64,000 nucleotides of DNA, from assembly GCA_951217055.1 (NCBI GenBank), contig OX578284.1, positions 45,514,967-45,578,966 on the forward strand, in the 5' to 3' direction. Positions within the stretch are counted from its first letter, which is position 1; each line of letters starts with the position of its first letter. This DNA comes from Gerris lacustris. Lineage: Eukaryota; Arthropoda; Insecta; Hemiptera; Gerridae. The notes under the pieces are model-generated. The model had not been told where the DNA came from, searched no databases, and worked only from the letters and a program-made list of their open reading frames with translations. Of this stretch, positions 23,698-35,790 are shown in pieces. A program made the position numbers and the translations under genes.

Positions 23698-23835
23698 GCT
23701 GCAACTAGATTTTTCCTGGGATATCGCCTTAACTGCTTCAGTTGGCTTATAAATGGACTGTATTTTGGAATTTGTAAATCAAATTTGTCGGAACCATTTT
23801 AGTGACATAAAAATACTTTCTCTTTAAATAAACTA
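23698..23835 (-). repeat. Repeat family B, fragment
   Basis: AACTAGATTTTTCCTGGGAT, ATAAATGGACTGTATTTT and AAATACTTTCTCTTTAAATA match blocks of family B. The internal part with CTGTC and core is deleted. Confidence 0.55.
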
Positions 23836-24196
23836 CGAACATATGAAAGTATCAAAAATATTTTCTGAATAACACGTTGTTACCTGTAACTACTTCTTAG
23901 CGCGTTTGTCGAGTGAACCAATCGATTCCTGTTCTTTTAAATCCTTTTTATTCTTTGGAGGACTAATAAATCCATTTCTAGTCATCATCCAATCAAGCTG
24001 AAACTTGGCATATACGAGTAGACTCCCCATAATATGCCGTATGATACCCCATTCAACATATTTTTGAGTGAAATTTTGGCGCGAAACACGCAATATTGAC
24101 GGTAGAAACCCGGTAATATTCATAAAATGTTATTTATATTTGTAATCTACCTTCAGTGGCTTCTATTTGATATCCTTCTCGAAAATTAAAAAAATA
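23836..24196. repeat. Segment with family core motif
   Basis: CATCCAATCAAGCTGAAACT followed by TGGCATATACGAGTAGACTC at about 23985-24025 is very close to the segment in the foldback at 61356-61687. The rest is unassigned. Confidence 0.5.
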
Positions 24197-24797
24197 GACT
24201 ACCAATTAGGGTGGCACATAGCTTCCTCGCATCCTATCTCTTACTTTATTGATTTTATGCTTTTACAAGCCATTAGGGCCTAATTTGTTTAATGTTTTCC
24301 CCGTTTTTTTAATCTGTCAAAATTATCTTGATTTTTTTTTTACATGAATCAAAGTATCAATTTAGCAAAAGTTAAAGAGCATAAACGGTTCAAATAAAAT
24401 TGGGGCTATCTGTGGGTTACTTTCGATAAACTATAAACGTTTCATACAAATCAGATAAGTACTTTTGTAGCTATAGGTGTAAATAAATGTTTGTTTGTGC
24501 GCATGTAGAAGAGAAACAATTGAGCGCAGAAGGTTGAAACTTATATGGGACTAACAATAAGCTAATTATGACCAACCATACAAATTTCATTAAAATAGGA
24601 CGTGTAGTTTTTAAGATATATGTTGGTTCGCAAAAATTGAGTGACAGACCGACAGAAAGACAGGCACGGAACCAAAAATGTTCCCAGATGTCTGAAACGG
24701 ATTTCTGTCTTGAATTTTTGAAATCGGAGACATAAAATATTTTCGTTTTCCAGAACGATCACATAGCTTCCGTTACCTTCGGTAAACTCGGAAGCAA
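24197..24797 (-). repeat. Repeat family A, full length
   Basis: From GACTACCAATTAGGGTGGCA to the terminal hairpin ending CTCGGAAGCAA, with all internal blocks of the 21937 copy plus extra sequence around 24535-24580 (GGGACTAACAATAAGCTAATT) that the 21937 copy lacks and other copies keep. Confidence 0.87.
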
Positions 24798-25732
24798 TGA
24801 TCATATTAATTAACAAATTAACTTGCGATGACTCTCAACCAAATTTCATCAATACATAGGATTTATAATAAACCCTTTGGTTTTTTGAGTAGTTCTAGTA
24901 TTAATTGTGGTTTGTTCTAGTAAATGTTATATTATTAAGAATAATTATTGTAAAACTAGAGGGGATTAAATTATAATAATTAAAAAAAAAAAAATAATAA
25001 TAATAATAATACACGGGGAGACTTTTCCTGTTCTTCAATATTATTAAATGTTAATGACCATTTTAAACCTCAAGGATAATATAATATAGAAGTCCATGAA
25101 AAGAAAAATGGTCATTATAAGAATTATGTTAATCTTAAGTAGCTCGCGTCACACCCATTTTGTTTTTTTTTAAATATAATTAATTATAACGTGTTACCAC
25201 ATGTTTTAAAACGGTAATTATTTAAATATAACTGAAAGAAGAATATTTTATAAGTGATAATATCCACCTACTCGAAACATTTCACAAATTTATATAAATT
25301 ATCGTATCATTAAAGTTTTATTTCAAAATAACCACACAGACCAAGAAGAAAATATTAATCATTTACAATAGTAATATGGAAAAATTACGTTATTTTTATG
25401 CAAATTAGACGTCGTGAAATAATAATTTATGGTCAAATTACCTTTATCAAATGTTTGGTAATCTAGTTATCAATTATAGGTTAGTTTTTTTTATATTCTT
25501 AAGTAAATTAATGAGTATACATTTTATTCAAAGTATATTAATTATATACTTAATGAAAGAAACGCTCATCGTTATTAAATACATAACATTATTTAATTAA
25601 TTACAGTAGAATATCGACTATAGTATGAACTTGTTATGTAAGATTTCCTGGCGCTTACTTAATTGAAAGCCTTCTACTGCAATATAAATCAAAGTGCGTT
25701 AAGTTAATAAAACTCTTAAGAGTAAAAATAAT
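24798..25732. other. AT-rich DNA, nothing recognised
   Basis: Includes an (ATA)n run near 24990-25010. No frame or related repeat. Confidence 0.5.
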
Positions 25733-26310
25733 CTGCCAATTAGTGTGGCACATAGCTTCCTCACATTCTATTTCGTATAATTTAATAATTTTATGCTTTT
25801 TCAACCTATTATTGTAAATTTATTTAATTTATTCTCCGTTTTTCAATCTGACAAATTTGTGATTTTTTTACATGAATTAAAGTATAAATACAGCAAAATT
25901 GACAAAGTGCAGACTGTTTAAATTAATCTGGGGCTACATGCGGGCTACTTTTGACAAACCATTCAAATTTCATAATAATCAGATGAATACTTTTGAAGAT
26001 ATACGGGTTAATAAATGTTTTTGTGCGCACGTTGAAGAGAAACAAATGAACGCAGAAGGTTAAATGGGGCCAACATTGGACAAATTATGATCTACCATCC
26101 AAATTTCATTAAAATCGGACCCGTAGTTTTTAAGACATGTTGATTCGTTAAAATTGAGCGAAGAACTGATAGACCGACAGACAGAAACGGAACCAAAAAT
26201 TTTCTCTGATGTCTTAAACAGATTTCTTTCTAGGATTTTTTTGAAATTAGAGACATTAAAAACGTTCGTTCTTCAGTAGGGTCACATAGCTTTATCACCT
26301 TTGACGATTA
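25733..26310 (-). repeat. Repeat family A, older copy
   Basis: Starts CTGCCAATTAGTGTGGCACA and keeps the GCGCACGTTGAAGAGAAACA, AAATTTCATTAAAATCGGAC and GACCGACAGACAGAAACGGA blocks. The terminal hairpin is degraded near 26300. Confidence 0.8.
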
Positions 26311-26509
26311 ATGTTCCAAATAAACTAAATCTACAACATGCTCGGACACTGGCCAAGAATAGATGTACATACGTGGAAATCTTTTTGGTCACTCTATACA
26401 TCTAACGGTGGAAATATACAATACACTCTCAAAACAAGGATATTTATTTTTATTGAAAGACAGCTCTAAGACAGTCTCTGATCCTTAGTACAGAGTTAAA
26501 TGAATTTGG

Positions 26510-27035
26510 TCATTACATTATAGGAAAAGTGCAGGAAATTTTACCATAAATTTGTCCATATAGAAAGTTTCCTTGGAAAATATTATAAAACCAATTGAAC
26601 ATTTAATAAACAATCATTCTAAAATTGAAAATATATGTTTTTCTTCCAAGAAGTAAAATTCTATTCAGAGGAGATCAAGTAAAAGAAGGTGACTGAAGTA
26701 TCTCAAGATGTTGCCACTACCCATTTCACCCACATAAATCTTCCAGGTGTTCCCAAATTTTTTTGAGAGGTTAGGGACACGAGGCTACCATTTGATTCCA
26801 AGATAGGTTCATTCATGTTTAATTCGTCGGAAAATCTTATTGAGTATGTGTAGAAAATAATTTTATAACCCAATGAACTTTGCTAAAGAAACCAATGGAA
26901 GAGGTGTTTACGATTTTTAAATTAGAAATACATAGATTTAAGTCGAAAAGTCCTTTTAAGGACCAACGAACTTTACCAAGGAAATCCTGTATTGTACAAA
27001 TCTAGGAAAATAGATTTAGGCTAAGAATCATTTAG
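26510..27035 (-). repeat. Inverted repeat, arm 2
   Basis: Partner of 22740-23490, lying about 3 kb away. GACACGAGGCTACCATTTGA and TTCATTCATGTTTAATTCGT are the clearest matches. The enclosed interval carries two family A copies. Confidence 0.72.
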
Positions 27036-27422
27036 GTTTTGCATTGTATTTAAATGCGGACTCCTTTGAATAATTGAAAGTAAATATAAGTCTTTATTTA
27101 GTTCAAGAATATATTTCTGAAACTTTATTGTGTTATAGTTTCTCTTATTTTTTCTTTTAAATGGAATCTGACACCTGACATGCAATATTATTTTATAAAC
27201 CAATGAAATTAGAAAAAGAAAAATAACAACAGGGGAATAAATGTAGTACCTATATATTTTTCTTAGATTGCCTGAGTTGTCTCGGATTATTTTTAAATTA
27301 ATTTTAGTAAATTTGCACTATTTGGCCCACCAATTTCTAATTGTCCTATTTATTTACAATATTTTTTAAACTACTCCTTTTTAAATTTTAAAAACGACTC
27401 CGGTTTAAAAAAAAATAAATAA

Positions 27423-27459
<37 letters not shown>

Positions 27460-27610
27460 GGTTCCAGTGTCACTTTCTAAGGGAAATAATGAAAGGTTAT
27501 GCTTAGGTTATGTCGGAAAGTACAAACCTTAACCTAAATAACCATAAGCTTCCGTTATTTGTTTAGGAAGTGACACTTTACGTATTCTTTTTTTAGTCAT
27601 TTAAAAAAAA
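27036..27610. other. AT-rich DNA with poly(A) tract
   Basis: A-run of about 30 at 27429-27459. GCTTAGGTTATG (27500) and AACCTAAATAACCATAAGCT (27533) form a weak inverted pair. No gene. Confidence 0.5.
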
Positions 27611-28135
27611 GACTGCCAATTGGTGTGGCACATAACTTACTCACATCCTATCACTTACTTTAAATCAAATTATAATTATCCTTAACTACGGGAGACATAC
27701 AGAGAAAAATAGACCCCCGCACCATTAATCATAAGGATCAATTAAGCATAAGTTAAAGAGCGCAGACGGTTCAAAGTAATCTGCGGGCTACTTTCGATAA
27801 ACTATAAAAGATCACAAATCAGATAAGTACTTTTGAAGCTATAGGTGTAAATAAATGTATGTTTGTGCGCATGTGGAAGAGAAACAAATGAGCGCAGAAG
27901 GTTGAAAATTATATGGGACCAACATGGGCTACTCATGAAGTACCACCCAAATTTCATTAAAATTTGACGTGTAGTTTTTAAGATACGTTGGTTCGCAAAA
28001 ATTGAACGACAGACACAGACAGACACGGAACCAAAAATGATCCCTGATGTCTGAAACGGATTTCTGTCTTGGAATTTTTGAAATCGGAGACCTAACGATC
28101 ACATAGCTTCCGTTACCTTTGGTAAGCTCGGAAGT
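27611..28135 (-). repeat. Repeat family A, interrupted
   Basis: From GACTGCCAATTGGTGTGGCA to CTCGGAAGTAA. After CTTACTTT (27655-27660) about 55 bp related to the 20118-20272 palindrome replace family A sequence. Family A resumes near 27740 with AAGTTAAAGAGCGCAGACGG. The replacement and deletion are unique to this copy in the window. Confidence 0.83.
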
Positions 28136-28640
28136 AAAAATTGAGTTTATCGAGATGTTACAACCGGATACGTTTTTATAATGTAAAAAGGGAAGAGTTT
28201 AAAAAGAAATTGCAAGCACATCGGACAATTAAAAATAGGTGGGCCAAATAGTGAAATTTTACCTTAATTTTATATTTAATATTAATTGACTGGCAGGAAA
28301 CAAAGCGTACGAAAAATAATAATTGTATTTCGCTTAAAAACTATATAATTCTGATGGATTTTATAGTGTTGTTAGGAAGATAACAGTTGAAATAAGTGAG
28401 CTAATGGTATCAATTAGGTTGAAATTTTATCTTTATTAAGAACATGATTTAACCTTATTAACCTGGACCGTCTGCTAGAGTAAACTGTCTCAATCGTATA
28501 CGATGATTTAGTGTATCCGTTAAACACGTATGTCATACTTGAACACCACGCGTTCAGAAAAAATTGGCCTATGTCCTTTGTACAGCGTGTTTCACTACAC
28601 GAAATTTATTTCTGTATAAATGTTGGGGGGTTTTGGTGTC
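28136..28640. other. No recognised feature
   Basis: AT-rich. The short frame at 28511-28744 runs into the foldback repeat and is not called. Confidence 0.5.
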
Positions 28641-28960
28641 TGCTTGATTTGAAAACTGAAGATGGGGGTTCGATTCCCAATCAGGCAGGGTGTAATTCTA
28701 TGATCACCCAGCATCGCAATATAAATGAGTGGCTTCCTAAGTGAAGTGGTGTTAATTTGGTTGCGAATCTAAATGGTTGGATTGTATGGGTTTATAACCA
28801 AGGTTGGCTTCAGTTATAAACCGTATATTTGACATCCACAACCAATTGACACCACTTCACCACTTACGTAACCTCTCATTTATATTGCGATGCTGGGTGA
28901 TCATCGAGTTACACCCTACCCGATTGGGAATCGAACCCGGACCTCCATGGCACCTTCTCA
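28641..28960. repeat. Foldback repeat with two opposed B boxes
   Basis: The left arm (about 28666-28763: GGGTTCGATTCCCAATCAGG, ATGATCACCCAGCATCGCAA, AAGTGAAGTGGTGT) pairs with the right arm (about 28840-28938: ACACCACTTCACCACTTACG, TTGCGATGCTGGGTGATCAT, CCCGATTGGGAATCGAACCC). GGTTTATAAC and GTTATAAACC extend the stem towards a loop near 28800-28812. Each arm ends in a B-box match, so it may be a head-to-head pair of tRNA-derived SINE pieces or a palindromic element. The 131-codon frame at 28804 is a by-product. Confidence 0.83.
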
Positions 28961-28969
28961 CGACACTTT

Positions 28970-29125
28970 TACCTCATCAATACATTTTATCTTCAGCAAT
29001 GTACAGCACCTCCTCATCATATAATTATCTTCAGCAATGTATAAATCTTTCACCTCATCATATTACTGTCTTCAGCAATGTGAAACTCCTTATTCTCGTC
29101 ATATTATTATCTAAAGCGATCTTCT
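28970..29125. repeat. Imperfect tandem repeat, about 40-bp period
   Basis: CTTCAGCAATGT recurs at 28991, 29029 and 29070, each preceded by CCTCATCAT-like sequence. A fourth, degraded unit (CTAAAGCGATC) follows. Confidence 0.72.
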
Positions 29126-30480
29126 TTAAGCCATTCAACCGTAGTATTTATTTTCACCATCCTATATCATCGCCTTCTCACCTGCCCCTTAAGACGTAAT
29201 TATTTATCCGTATTTATTTAATAACTTGTTCGATTTAGAATCTTTTAATACTTATATGAAATTTATAGAACATGTTAAAGAACTACAAAAAAAGAAAAAC
29301 TGAAGAAGAAGATACATATAATAAAAAGGATTGGAATAAAAACGCCCAGCTATTAGAGACCTGTGTTGGTTTTTAAATGACTCTGCGAGCCTTCGGCAGG
29401 ATCATTTCTTCCTCTAACCAACACCCTCAAATAAAAACCCAATTCATAATCATTGACTCCATACTTGAAATAATCTGTAATTACCCATTTCGATTCCCTC
29501 CGGGGCGCTTCCAAAAAACCAAATAACAACCAACAGGAAAAGAAAAGAAACAAAACTCCGGAATAAAATGAGATGGTAACAGTTGAAAGCTTATAAGGAT
29601 GGTCATTTTTTTTTCTACTCGCAGTGCTGAAGAAGAACTTTATATTTTTTGTTGAAATGATAAACGGTTTCAAAGTCTATACTGTATAAAGCTCAGGGTA
29701 CTTAAGATAAGGATCGGAGGTGGAAAGCCAAACAACTCAAGCCCTCTTTCTCCCCACCTTCATGCTTTATTTTTTGATTTATAATATTTATCTTAATTGC
29801 AGGACCACGGGAGGGTTCGGAACCTTCCGAGATCCGTAAGGTAAGAAAAGAAAGGGTGCGAACAGAAAAAGAAATAGAAATTTCCGATTCATATTATTAT
29901 TTTTCTTTTCCTATTTGTTATACTACCTCTATTCTTCAAGAGCAAAGGAGATAGGTTTTTTTTTAAGGTGGTTTCATTCTTGGTTTTGAATTGCTAATGT
30001 CTTTTTTTAAGGTTTAAGGCTGGAGGATTCTTCCTTGATATAATAAGACACGTTGTAAAACACGTATAATACTTTAGTAAGATTAATAGAATAATGCCTT
30101 TACTAAAGCAACCATTGAACTTAAAGGACATTAAAGGAACTTTCTGACTTCTCCTTAGATACATCTGTAGATTGCTTAGCTTAATCTACAATAAATTCAA
30201 TAATTCGCACGGCATAATTCTATCAATGATTGTAAAAAGAAATTACCAAAACATTTTTACAGCACAATATAATGTTATATTATAATATGTATTTATCATA
30301 TAATCCGCATAGGCTCTGAAACCGCAGAGTTGTCTGATGAATGTATTCGGAAAAAGTTTACTTATAACATTACTTTTAAAAGCAAAAGTAAATACAAATA
30401 TAAAAAGGTACACCAGATTGTATAAGAGTATAATCCAAACAATTTAAAAAGATTGAAGATTCTTTAAGAAAATAAAATAA
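29126..30480. other. No recognised feature
   Basis: Slightly less AT-rich at 29340-29560. The 106-codon minus frame at 29353-29673 has a Phe/Leu-rich segment but no family I recognise. No RNA gene seen. Confidence 0.45.
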
Positions 30481-30484
30481 AATA

Positions 30485-30610
30485 AAAAAAACGAGACTTA
30501 AAGAGGAATCGAACCTGCAATGTTTTAAAGTACACTTGTGTACCGGAGAAGACCTGTTTAATTGCATCCTGGTGAACTTGGCTTGACTGACTGACTGACA
30601 GCTTCGTCTG
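30485..30610 (-). repeat. tRNA-like SINE fragment
   Basis: On the minus strand GCAGGTTCGATTCCTC (B box, about 30505-30520) is followed within about 15 nt by a T-run at 30483-30490 that could end Pol III transcription. No convincing A box or cloverleaf, and (GTCA)n sits near 30585-30600. Likely a relic. Confidence 0.4.
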
Positions 30611-31035
30611 ACATTGAAGCATTGTCCTAAGGACGAAATCTAACAAACGAAAACATTACAATTCTTATACCAAACTACACTTTAACAAATTTCAAAAAAC
30701 CCCTCCCTTTAAAACATACAGAAACGAAGGAATATTCTCTCTAAAAACTCCATCGAAAAAACTTGCTTGGAAATTCGTATTTGTGTTAAAACTCATGTTT
30801 ACAATGGCAAGAGTAAGAACAACCCGACACAGAGCCGTATTATTTTCTAAATATATATATTTTTTATTCTTTTTAAGGCAATTTTCAAGTATTTGGAATG
30901 AAATAAAGCATCCGGCTATTAAGTCTTATTTCTTTCTTTATTTTTAAGCCAACATTTTTATCTTTATTTTGTACTCCTTGAATTTATTTTTAAAAGTGTT
31001 TTAAGCCGGTTTATATCTTTTCAATCCCGATTTGG

Positions 31036-31040
<5 letters not shown>
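30611..31040. other. No recognised feature
   Basis: AT-rich DNA before a TA tract. Confidence 0.5.

Positions 31041-31104
<64 letters not shown>
31041..31104. repeat. (TA)n microsatellite
   Basis: About 64 bp of TA, then CACATATATATTTACACATA. Confidence 0.95.
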
Positions 31105-31112
<8 letters not shown>

Positions 31113-31360
31113 TATTTACACATATATTTATTACTTTCAAAAGGGTATAAATGAAAGGTTCAATGATTTCTAAATGAGATCTATTGTAATAAAACCATAA
31201 TGAATTTTAAAAAAAAAACCATTATTTTAACAGTTCTTTGAATCGGTTGGATTTCAACTAAAGGATTTCATAAACGTCGCTTTCATTATATCCTAATTGA
31301 CATCAATGGTCATTTTAGGATGGATCAATCACAAAACAGATCTACTACCGATGTGTTCAT
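31105..31360. other. No recognised feature
   Basis: AT-rich spacer. Confidence 0.5.
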
Positions 31361-32205
31361 TAGTATGGACATTGGACATGGACATGCCTTACTCTAGCAC
31401 TCAAATCCAGATAGGTTTGTGTTTCGACTTTCATTTTTACTTTCTCATATAAAGAGAAAGTATTGTGATAGAGTATTCACAATTCGATTTAGATGGATTT
31501 ACACGTTTTGAGGTTCCGTGGAGAGGGAAAAATGACGATTTTTCCCCAAATTCCCAATTTTTCTAGATTTCAACCTCAATGAGGCACGGGTTAGCATTGT
31601 CAGATTGAGCTAAAACTTCACGAATGTCATTTTTTAGTCAAGTGGCACAGTTTTGGGGATTCCCCCGTTAAGATTTCAAACATTGATTTTTTGTGACCAC
31701 CCTAATGGACATGCCTTCCTCTAGAACTCAAATCCAGATAGGTTTGTGTTTCAACTTTCATTTTTACTTTCTCATATAAAGAGAAAGTATTGTGATAGAG
31801 TAATAATTCGATTAAGATGGATTTACACATTTGAGGTCCCGTGAGTCCAAAGAAAAAAAAATGTGTGTGTCTGTCGTCTGTGCAGATGCGTGGAGCCTAA
31901 ACTACTGGACCGATTTTGAGGAAATCTTGCATACATTGTTTAGATAATCATACTCTGATGCGAAATCGAGAAATGAATTATTGCACCAAATTTGGGGCGC
32001 TAGATACTCCTAAAAATTTATTTCTCGAGAACGGTTTCGAGATTTTAATTTTAAAAATTCTAAAATGTAGCCTATGTAAATACGAATCTAACGATGTAAG
32101 CTGTTTTCCCGGGAAAAGTCTAGATCCTGAGAAAATAGCTAACGTGGACGGAGAGAAGCCGGGTTCGATTCCCCGCCGAGGAGAAGTTATTTTTAATATT
32201 GGTTA
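31361..32205 (+). repeat. Repeat family B, long copy with duplicated 5' part
   Basis: The 5' part occurs twice (about 31380-31520 and 31705-31840): ATGCCTTACTCTAG, CAAATCCAGATAGGTTTGTG, the hairpin ACTTTCTC-ATATAAA-GAGAAAGT, GATGGATTTACAC. The second copy continues with GTGTGTCTGTCGTCTGTGCA, the core GACCGATTTTGAGGAAATCT, CGAAATCGAGAAATGAATTA, GCTGTTTTCCCGGGAAAAGT and GCCGGGTTCGATTCCCCGCC. The last is a B-box with a T-stem pairing at four of five positions. The 96-codon frame at 31916 is not conserved among copies. Confidence 0.82.
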
Positions 32206-33118
32206 AAGATTGTTAATTGTAACGGGACAAAATTAATGGTATCCCATCATCTTTTGGTACCTCAAGAGTTGTAACCTTAAAATCCCTGACATTAAGTATA
32301 ATTTTTTCACAATCCACTCCTATCTGGGACAGGGGACAACTTATGAGCGAGCCTTTCTATGTGTAAAATATTCTGGCGAACAGGAAATAAGTAAACGAGA
32401 AATCAAGTAACAGAGAATGTCTTCTCATCCTCCGGAAGCATTCGTATCTGCCTTTGGGTACCTGGTTCCTTCTTTGGGCCAGATGTACATTCAGACGCTC
32501 GGCAGGACAGCAGAGTTTTTCTCAACCGCGGGAATATACGCAACAGCGTGAATAGAGACGCCAAATCCACTAGAGTCGGGTAGGCCACGTGTCACGTGTG
32601 GCTAAAGTACTTCCCTACCCTGCTCTGTATCTCAATTTGTGCGGTTTCTTATATTTCTTCTGCGAAAAAACTGTGATTCCCTGACCTGCGTCTCAATGTG
32701 TACCCGGGACTAGGGATTCGTTAGAGGCGGTTAGAGGGATTCGTTTATAGAAAACAATTTTTAACTGGTGCGCAGTCTATGGGTTTAAGTGACTTCGACT
32801 GCTAAACAAGATAAGTTGTTTCTTATGTAACAGGAACTTTTGCCAGTACTGTAAACTAATTTGTTAAACTAACCAATCTCAAACTAACTAACCAATCTCT
32901 TGCGTGACTGAACTATGCTGGTTCTTTATGTGCAACTCATCAACTCGAATTAATCCTTTCAAGAATATGACAAAGAAAAACTATGAAAGTAGTGGACAGA
33001 AACAATAAAGGTAACTGACTCATACTAAATAAAATGACTTGAGTTGTATATAAGAGCATTCAGTGGAGGTCATCAAGAAGGATTGGCAGAAATAATAAAT
33101 GTGTCTCCACGTAAAATA
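32206..33118 (+). other. GC-richer region ending in an LTR-like segment
   Basis: 32400-32760 is of higher GC content than its surroundings; ATCTCAATTTGTGCGG and GTCTCAATGTGTACC are a diverged direct pair. 32827-33118 runs from TGTAACAGG to AATACA and holds a TATATAAGAG box near 33048 and AATAAATG near 33092. That order fits a solo LTR. No flanking duplication or partner LTR was found, so this is tentative. The minus frame at 32403-32588 has no known domain. Confidence 0.35.
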
Positions 33119-33284
33119 CATATATTTTTTTAAGTGAAACTTCTTTAGCCACGGTAGATTAAATTTGCTTGCTTGAAAAGACACGGAGAAAAGAAGTCAG
33201 CGTTTCGAGACTCGTTCAAGTGAAATATTTTTTAAGTGAAATTAACGATATTGCAAGATTTGTTTTAAGTATCGCCTGAGATAG

Positions 33285-33416
33285 GTATTTGAATCGACTG
33301 CCGACTTAGGCCGGCAGTTGATTTACCTGTAAAACATCTTCCCTCTGGACGAGTCTCGAACCCCCGACCCCTGAATAGAGAGTCTCACATGCTAACCACT
33401 ATGCCACGGAAGTAGT
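33285..33416 (-). repeat. tRNA-derived SINE head
   Basis: On the minus strand TGGCATAGTGG is an exact A-box match (TRGCNNAGYGG), followed by TTAGCATGTGAGACTC, then GGGGGTTCGAGACT, a near B-box. A and B boxes are spaced as in a tRNA. CTTCC near the start and GGAAG downstream could pair, but the acceptor end is out of place and the anticodon stem pairs badly. A hairpin ACTGCCG...CGGCAGT follows. Likely a SINE or tRNA pseudogene. Confidence 0.65.
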
Positions 33417-33874
33417 TAATTTATTCTACACAGAATTGGTATATAAGGGTATTATTATACATTTTAACAATTAATATATATATATTAATGCTATTTTTGT
33501 TATTTTTTTTTTCATTGTTCACTAACATTTTATGAAAATATTTTATTAATTGAAATTATGTTTCTTTGAGAAGTTATCTGACTGTGGCGGCATTGTAAAC
33601 TCTTGTTAATAAATATGTACGAGTATGTTGCGTATTTAATAAATTATTTATATAATATGCATTACTTAAATAAGGTTTATTGTGCTATTTCATATGTATA
33701 TTCTGTTTCTAGAACTTAAGATACACTTCTAATGCGTGAGAGTGTGAGAGTCACACATTTTTTTTTTTTTATATATATATTTAAATCAGCTTTCAGCCTG
33801 TATACGGCCACTACCAATGCTGGTTATGGAATAAGTAAATTTACTCTAATGAAATAATTAGAGTGGGATGATCC

Positions 33875-33905
<31 letters not shown>

Positions 33906-34930
33906 TGTAATTTGAATCTATTCAGTTTGTTAATGTTAGCATGTGTGTGTTTAAGTTAAATAAATACAATGTACACATACATAAGTGGGAATGTTATTAT
34001 ATTCAAATTTACATGTGTAATAGCTATATATAACACTCACTGTCTCTCACGACCAAACAATAAATCAATAAATAACGGATACATTTTTTTTCTGCGTTAT
34101 ATTGGTTAGTAAAATAAACAAACATACATTATATGATTTATATATTCATTTTCATTTTAATAATGTAGTTGAAAGCTCATTATGTTTATATTCATTTATT
34201 TCTGATTATTATTTGTTTTCAGTAAGATATAAATTACATTTGATAATTATCTGTTGAACATAGATCATTTTGTTGTATATTTTATAATTGAAAGGCCTTT
34301 ATTTTAATTTTCTTCTTGATAAAATTAGAAGTTTATTTATATAATCTAATAACTTAAGCCTCTAAGGCACTCAAAGATATTTTGCGTAATTTTTTCAGCT
34401 CTATTTCTTATAATTGGCCTTTGTGCATAAAAAAAAGCAACCACAGCAACATTATGCTCTAAAAAGTAAGAATTAGACCGTAGTAGCCCTGAAGGCAACT
34501 TCAAATTTAAATTAAGGCTTCATCAAATCAACGATATTTTAATGTAAAATTTGAAACTTAACTCATCAATTTAATAGAAAATATTTTAAATAAAATTAGT
34601 TGGATCATATTTATTTGTTCAAAGACACATATAGCCCTCATCAGATTTAACTTTATCAGATATTGGATTGAAAGAAAGTTTCTTTCACGTCGTATTATTA
34701 TATAAATGTAACTCTAGTTCTTACATATTCGACAATAATGATGGCCTTTTAAAAGGCCGTCAGCAGCTTTCATAAAACATGTATTATTTTACTGGATTAA
34801 CAGTTTCTTTGAATCCATTTAGATGGCTTTCAACTACGTTATAATTTCAGAAGTTATCGGGTATCATTTCTGGAACCATAATTATAATATTTGTTGTTGT
34901 TTTTTTTTTTTTATAATGTATCATTATTTT
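33417..34930. other. AT-rich DNA, nothing recognised
   Basis: T-run and TATATATA at 33758-33781, A-run at 33878-33905. No gene, RNA or related repeat identified. Confidence 0.5.
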
Positions 34931-35066
34931 CATTGGTAGCGTCATTAGGGTGAGAAATTCATATCTCGCTGAGTTCGAATCTGGCCAATTATTGATTACA
35001 TTCTATGATTATACATCATAATGACTTATTTACCAGTAGTTCTGTGAACTATAGACCTCACTTCCA

Positions 35067-35125
<59 letters not shown>
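34931..35125 (+). repeat. SINE-like repeat with poly(A) and (TA)n tail
   Basis: ATTGGTAGCGTCATTAGGGTG...GAGTTCGAATCTGGCCAAT is tRNA-like (a weak A box, a B-box-like GAGTTCGAATC, and ATTGG/CCAAT ends). It is followed by TTCTGTGAACTATAGACCTCAC, an A20 run and (TA)n. The CTGTGAAC...CTCACTTC block recurs at 35598-35622. Confidence 0.55.
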
Positions 35126-35131
<6 letters not shown>

Positions 35132-35790
35132 ATAATAAACCATATACATCGTTTTTATGAAATGAAGGAACATCCATCCCAAATTTGAAGAAAATAAAAA
35201 ATAGCTATATCTATTTTAAAGAATTTGAAGAAAATCAAATAATAAATAAAAAAATAGATACATAATTTTTAAGGACAGCAAGGAACGTCCATGCCAAATT
35301 TCAAGAATATCGAACAATTTTTTTTTTATCGAAATTTTTCAGTTTCTTCGTGACTGCGTAACAAACAAATTTACAAACATATAGACGAAATACCAAAGAG
35401 TCGAGTATCGATTGAAACGGACCTCAATCTACTCGGTCAATTATTGATCACATTATGTCAATATATAAGTCGGATAAATCACTTTTCACTCCAATCAATA
35501 CTTTACAAAAAAGGAAAAGCCTCATCTATCTAGGCTCAAACCCAAGTAGCTACTAATAGCTACTTGGGAAACTACTTGGGGTTCTAATAGAACTAATTCT
35601 GTGAACAGTAAAGCTCACTTCAAAAAAGTGTCGTGACTGAGTAACAAACAATTTACAGACAGATAGACGAAATACCAAAGAGTCGAGTATCAGTATAGAA
35701 ACAAAGACCTTGGTCAATACAAGTTGATCAAAGCATTCTGCCATTATTGACAAGTAAAATCTGCTACTTTTCGCATCTCTCAAACCTTTA
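35126..35790. repeat. Related repeat fragments
   Basis: TCCCAAATTTGAAGAAAATA (35177) and TGCCAAATTTCAAGAATATC (35291) are core-like. ACATATAGACGAAATACCAA with AGAGTCGAGTATC occurs at 35377-35410 and again at 35660-35693, and AATTATTGATCACATT at 35440 echoes 34988. A perfect hairpin CCCAAGTAGCTA-CTAA-TAGCTACTTGGG lies at 35542-35569. Confidence 0.6.

Noticed and set aside
28804..29199. 131-codon frame
   Set aside because: Covers one arm of a foldback and a 40-bp tandem repeat; no domain seen.
31916..32206. 96-codon frame in repeat B
   Set aside because: Other family B copies do not preserve the frame.
33285..33416. Functional tRNA gene
   Set aside because: A and B boxes fit, but the acceptor and anticodon stems do not pair properly.
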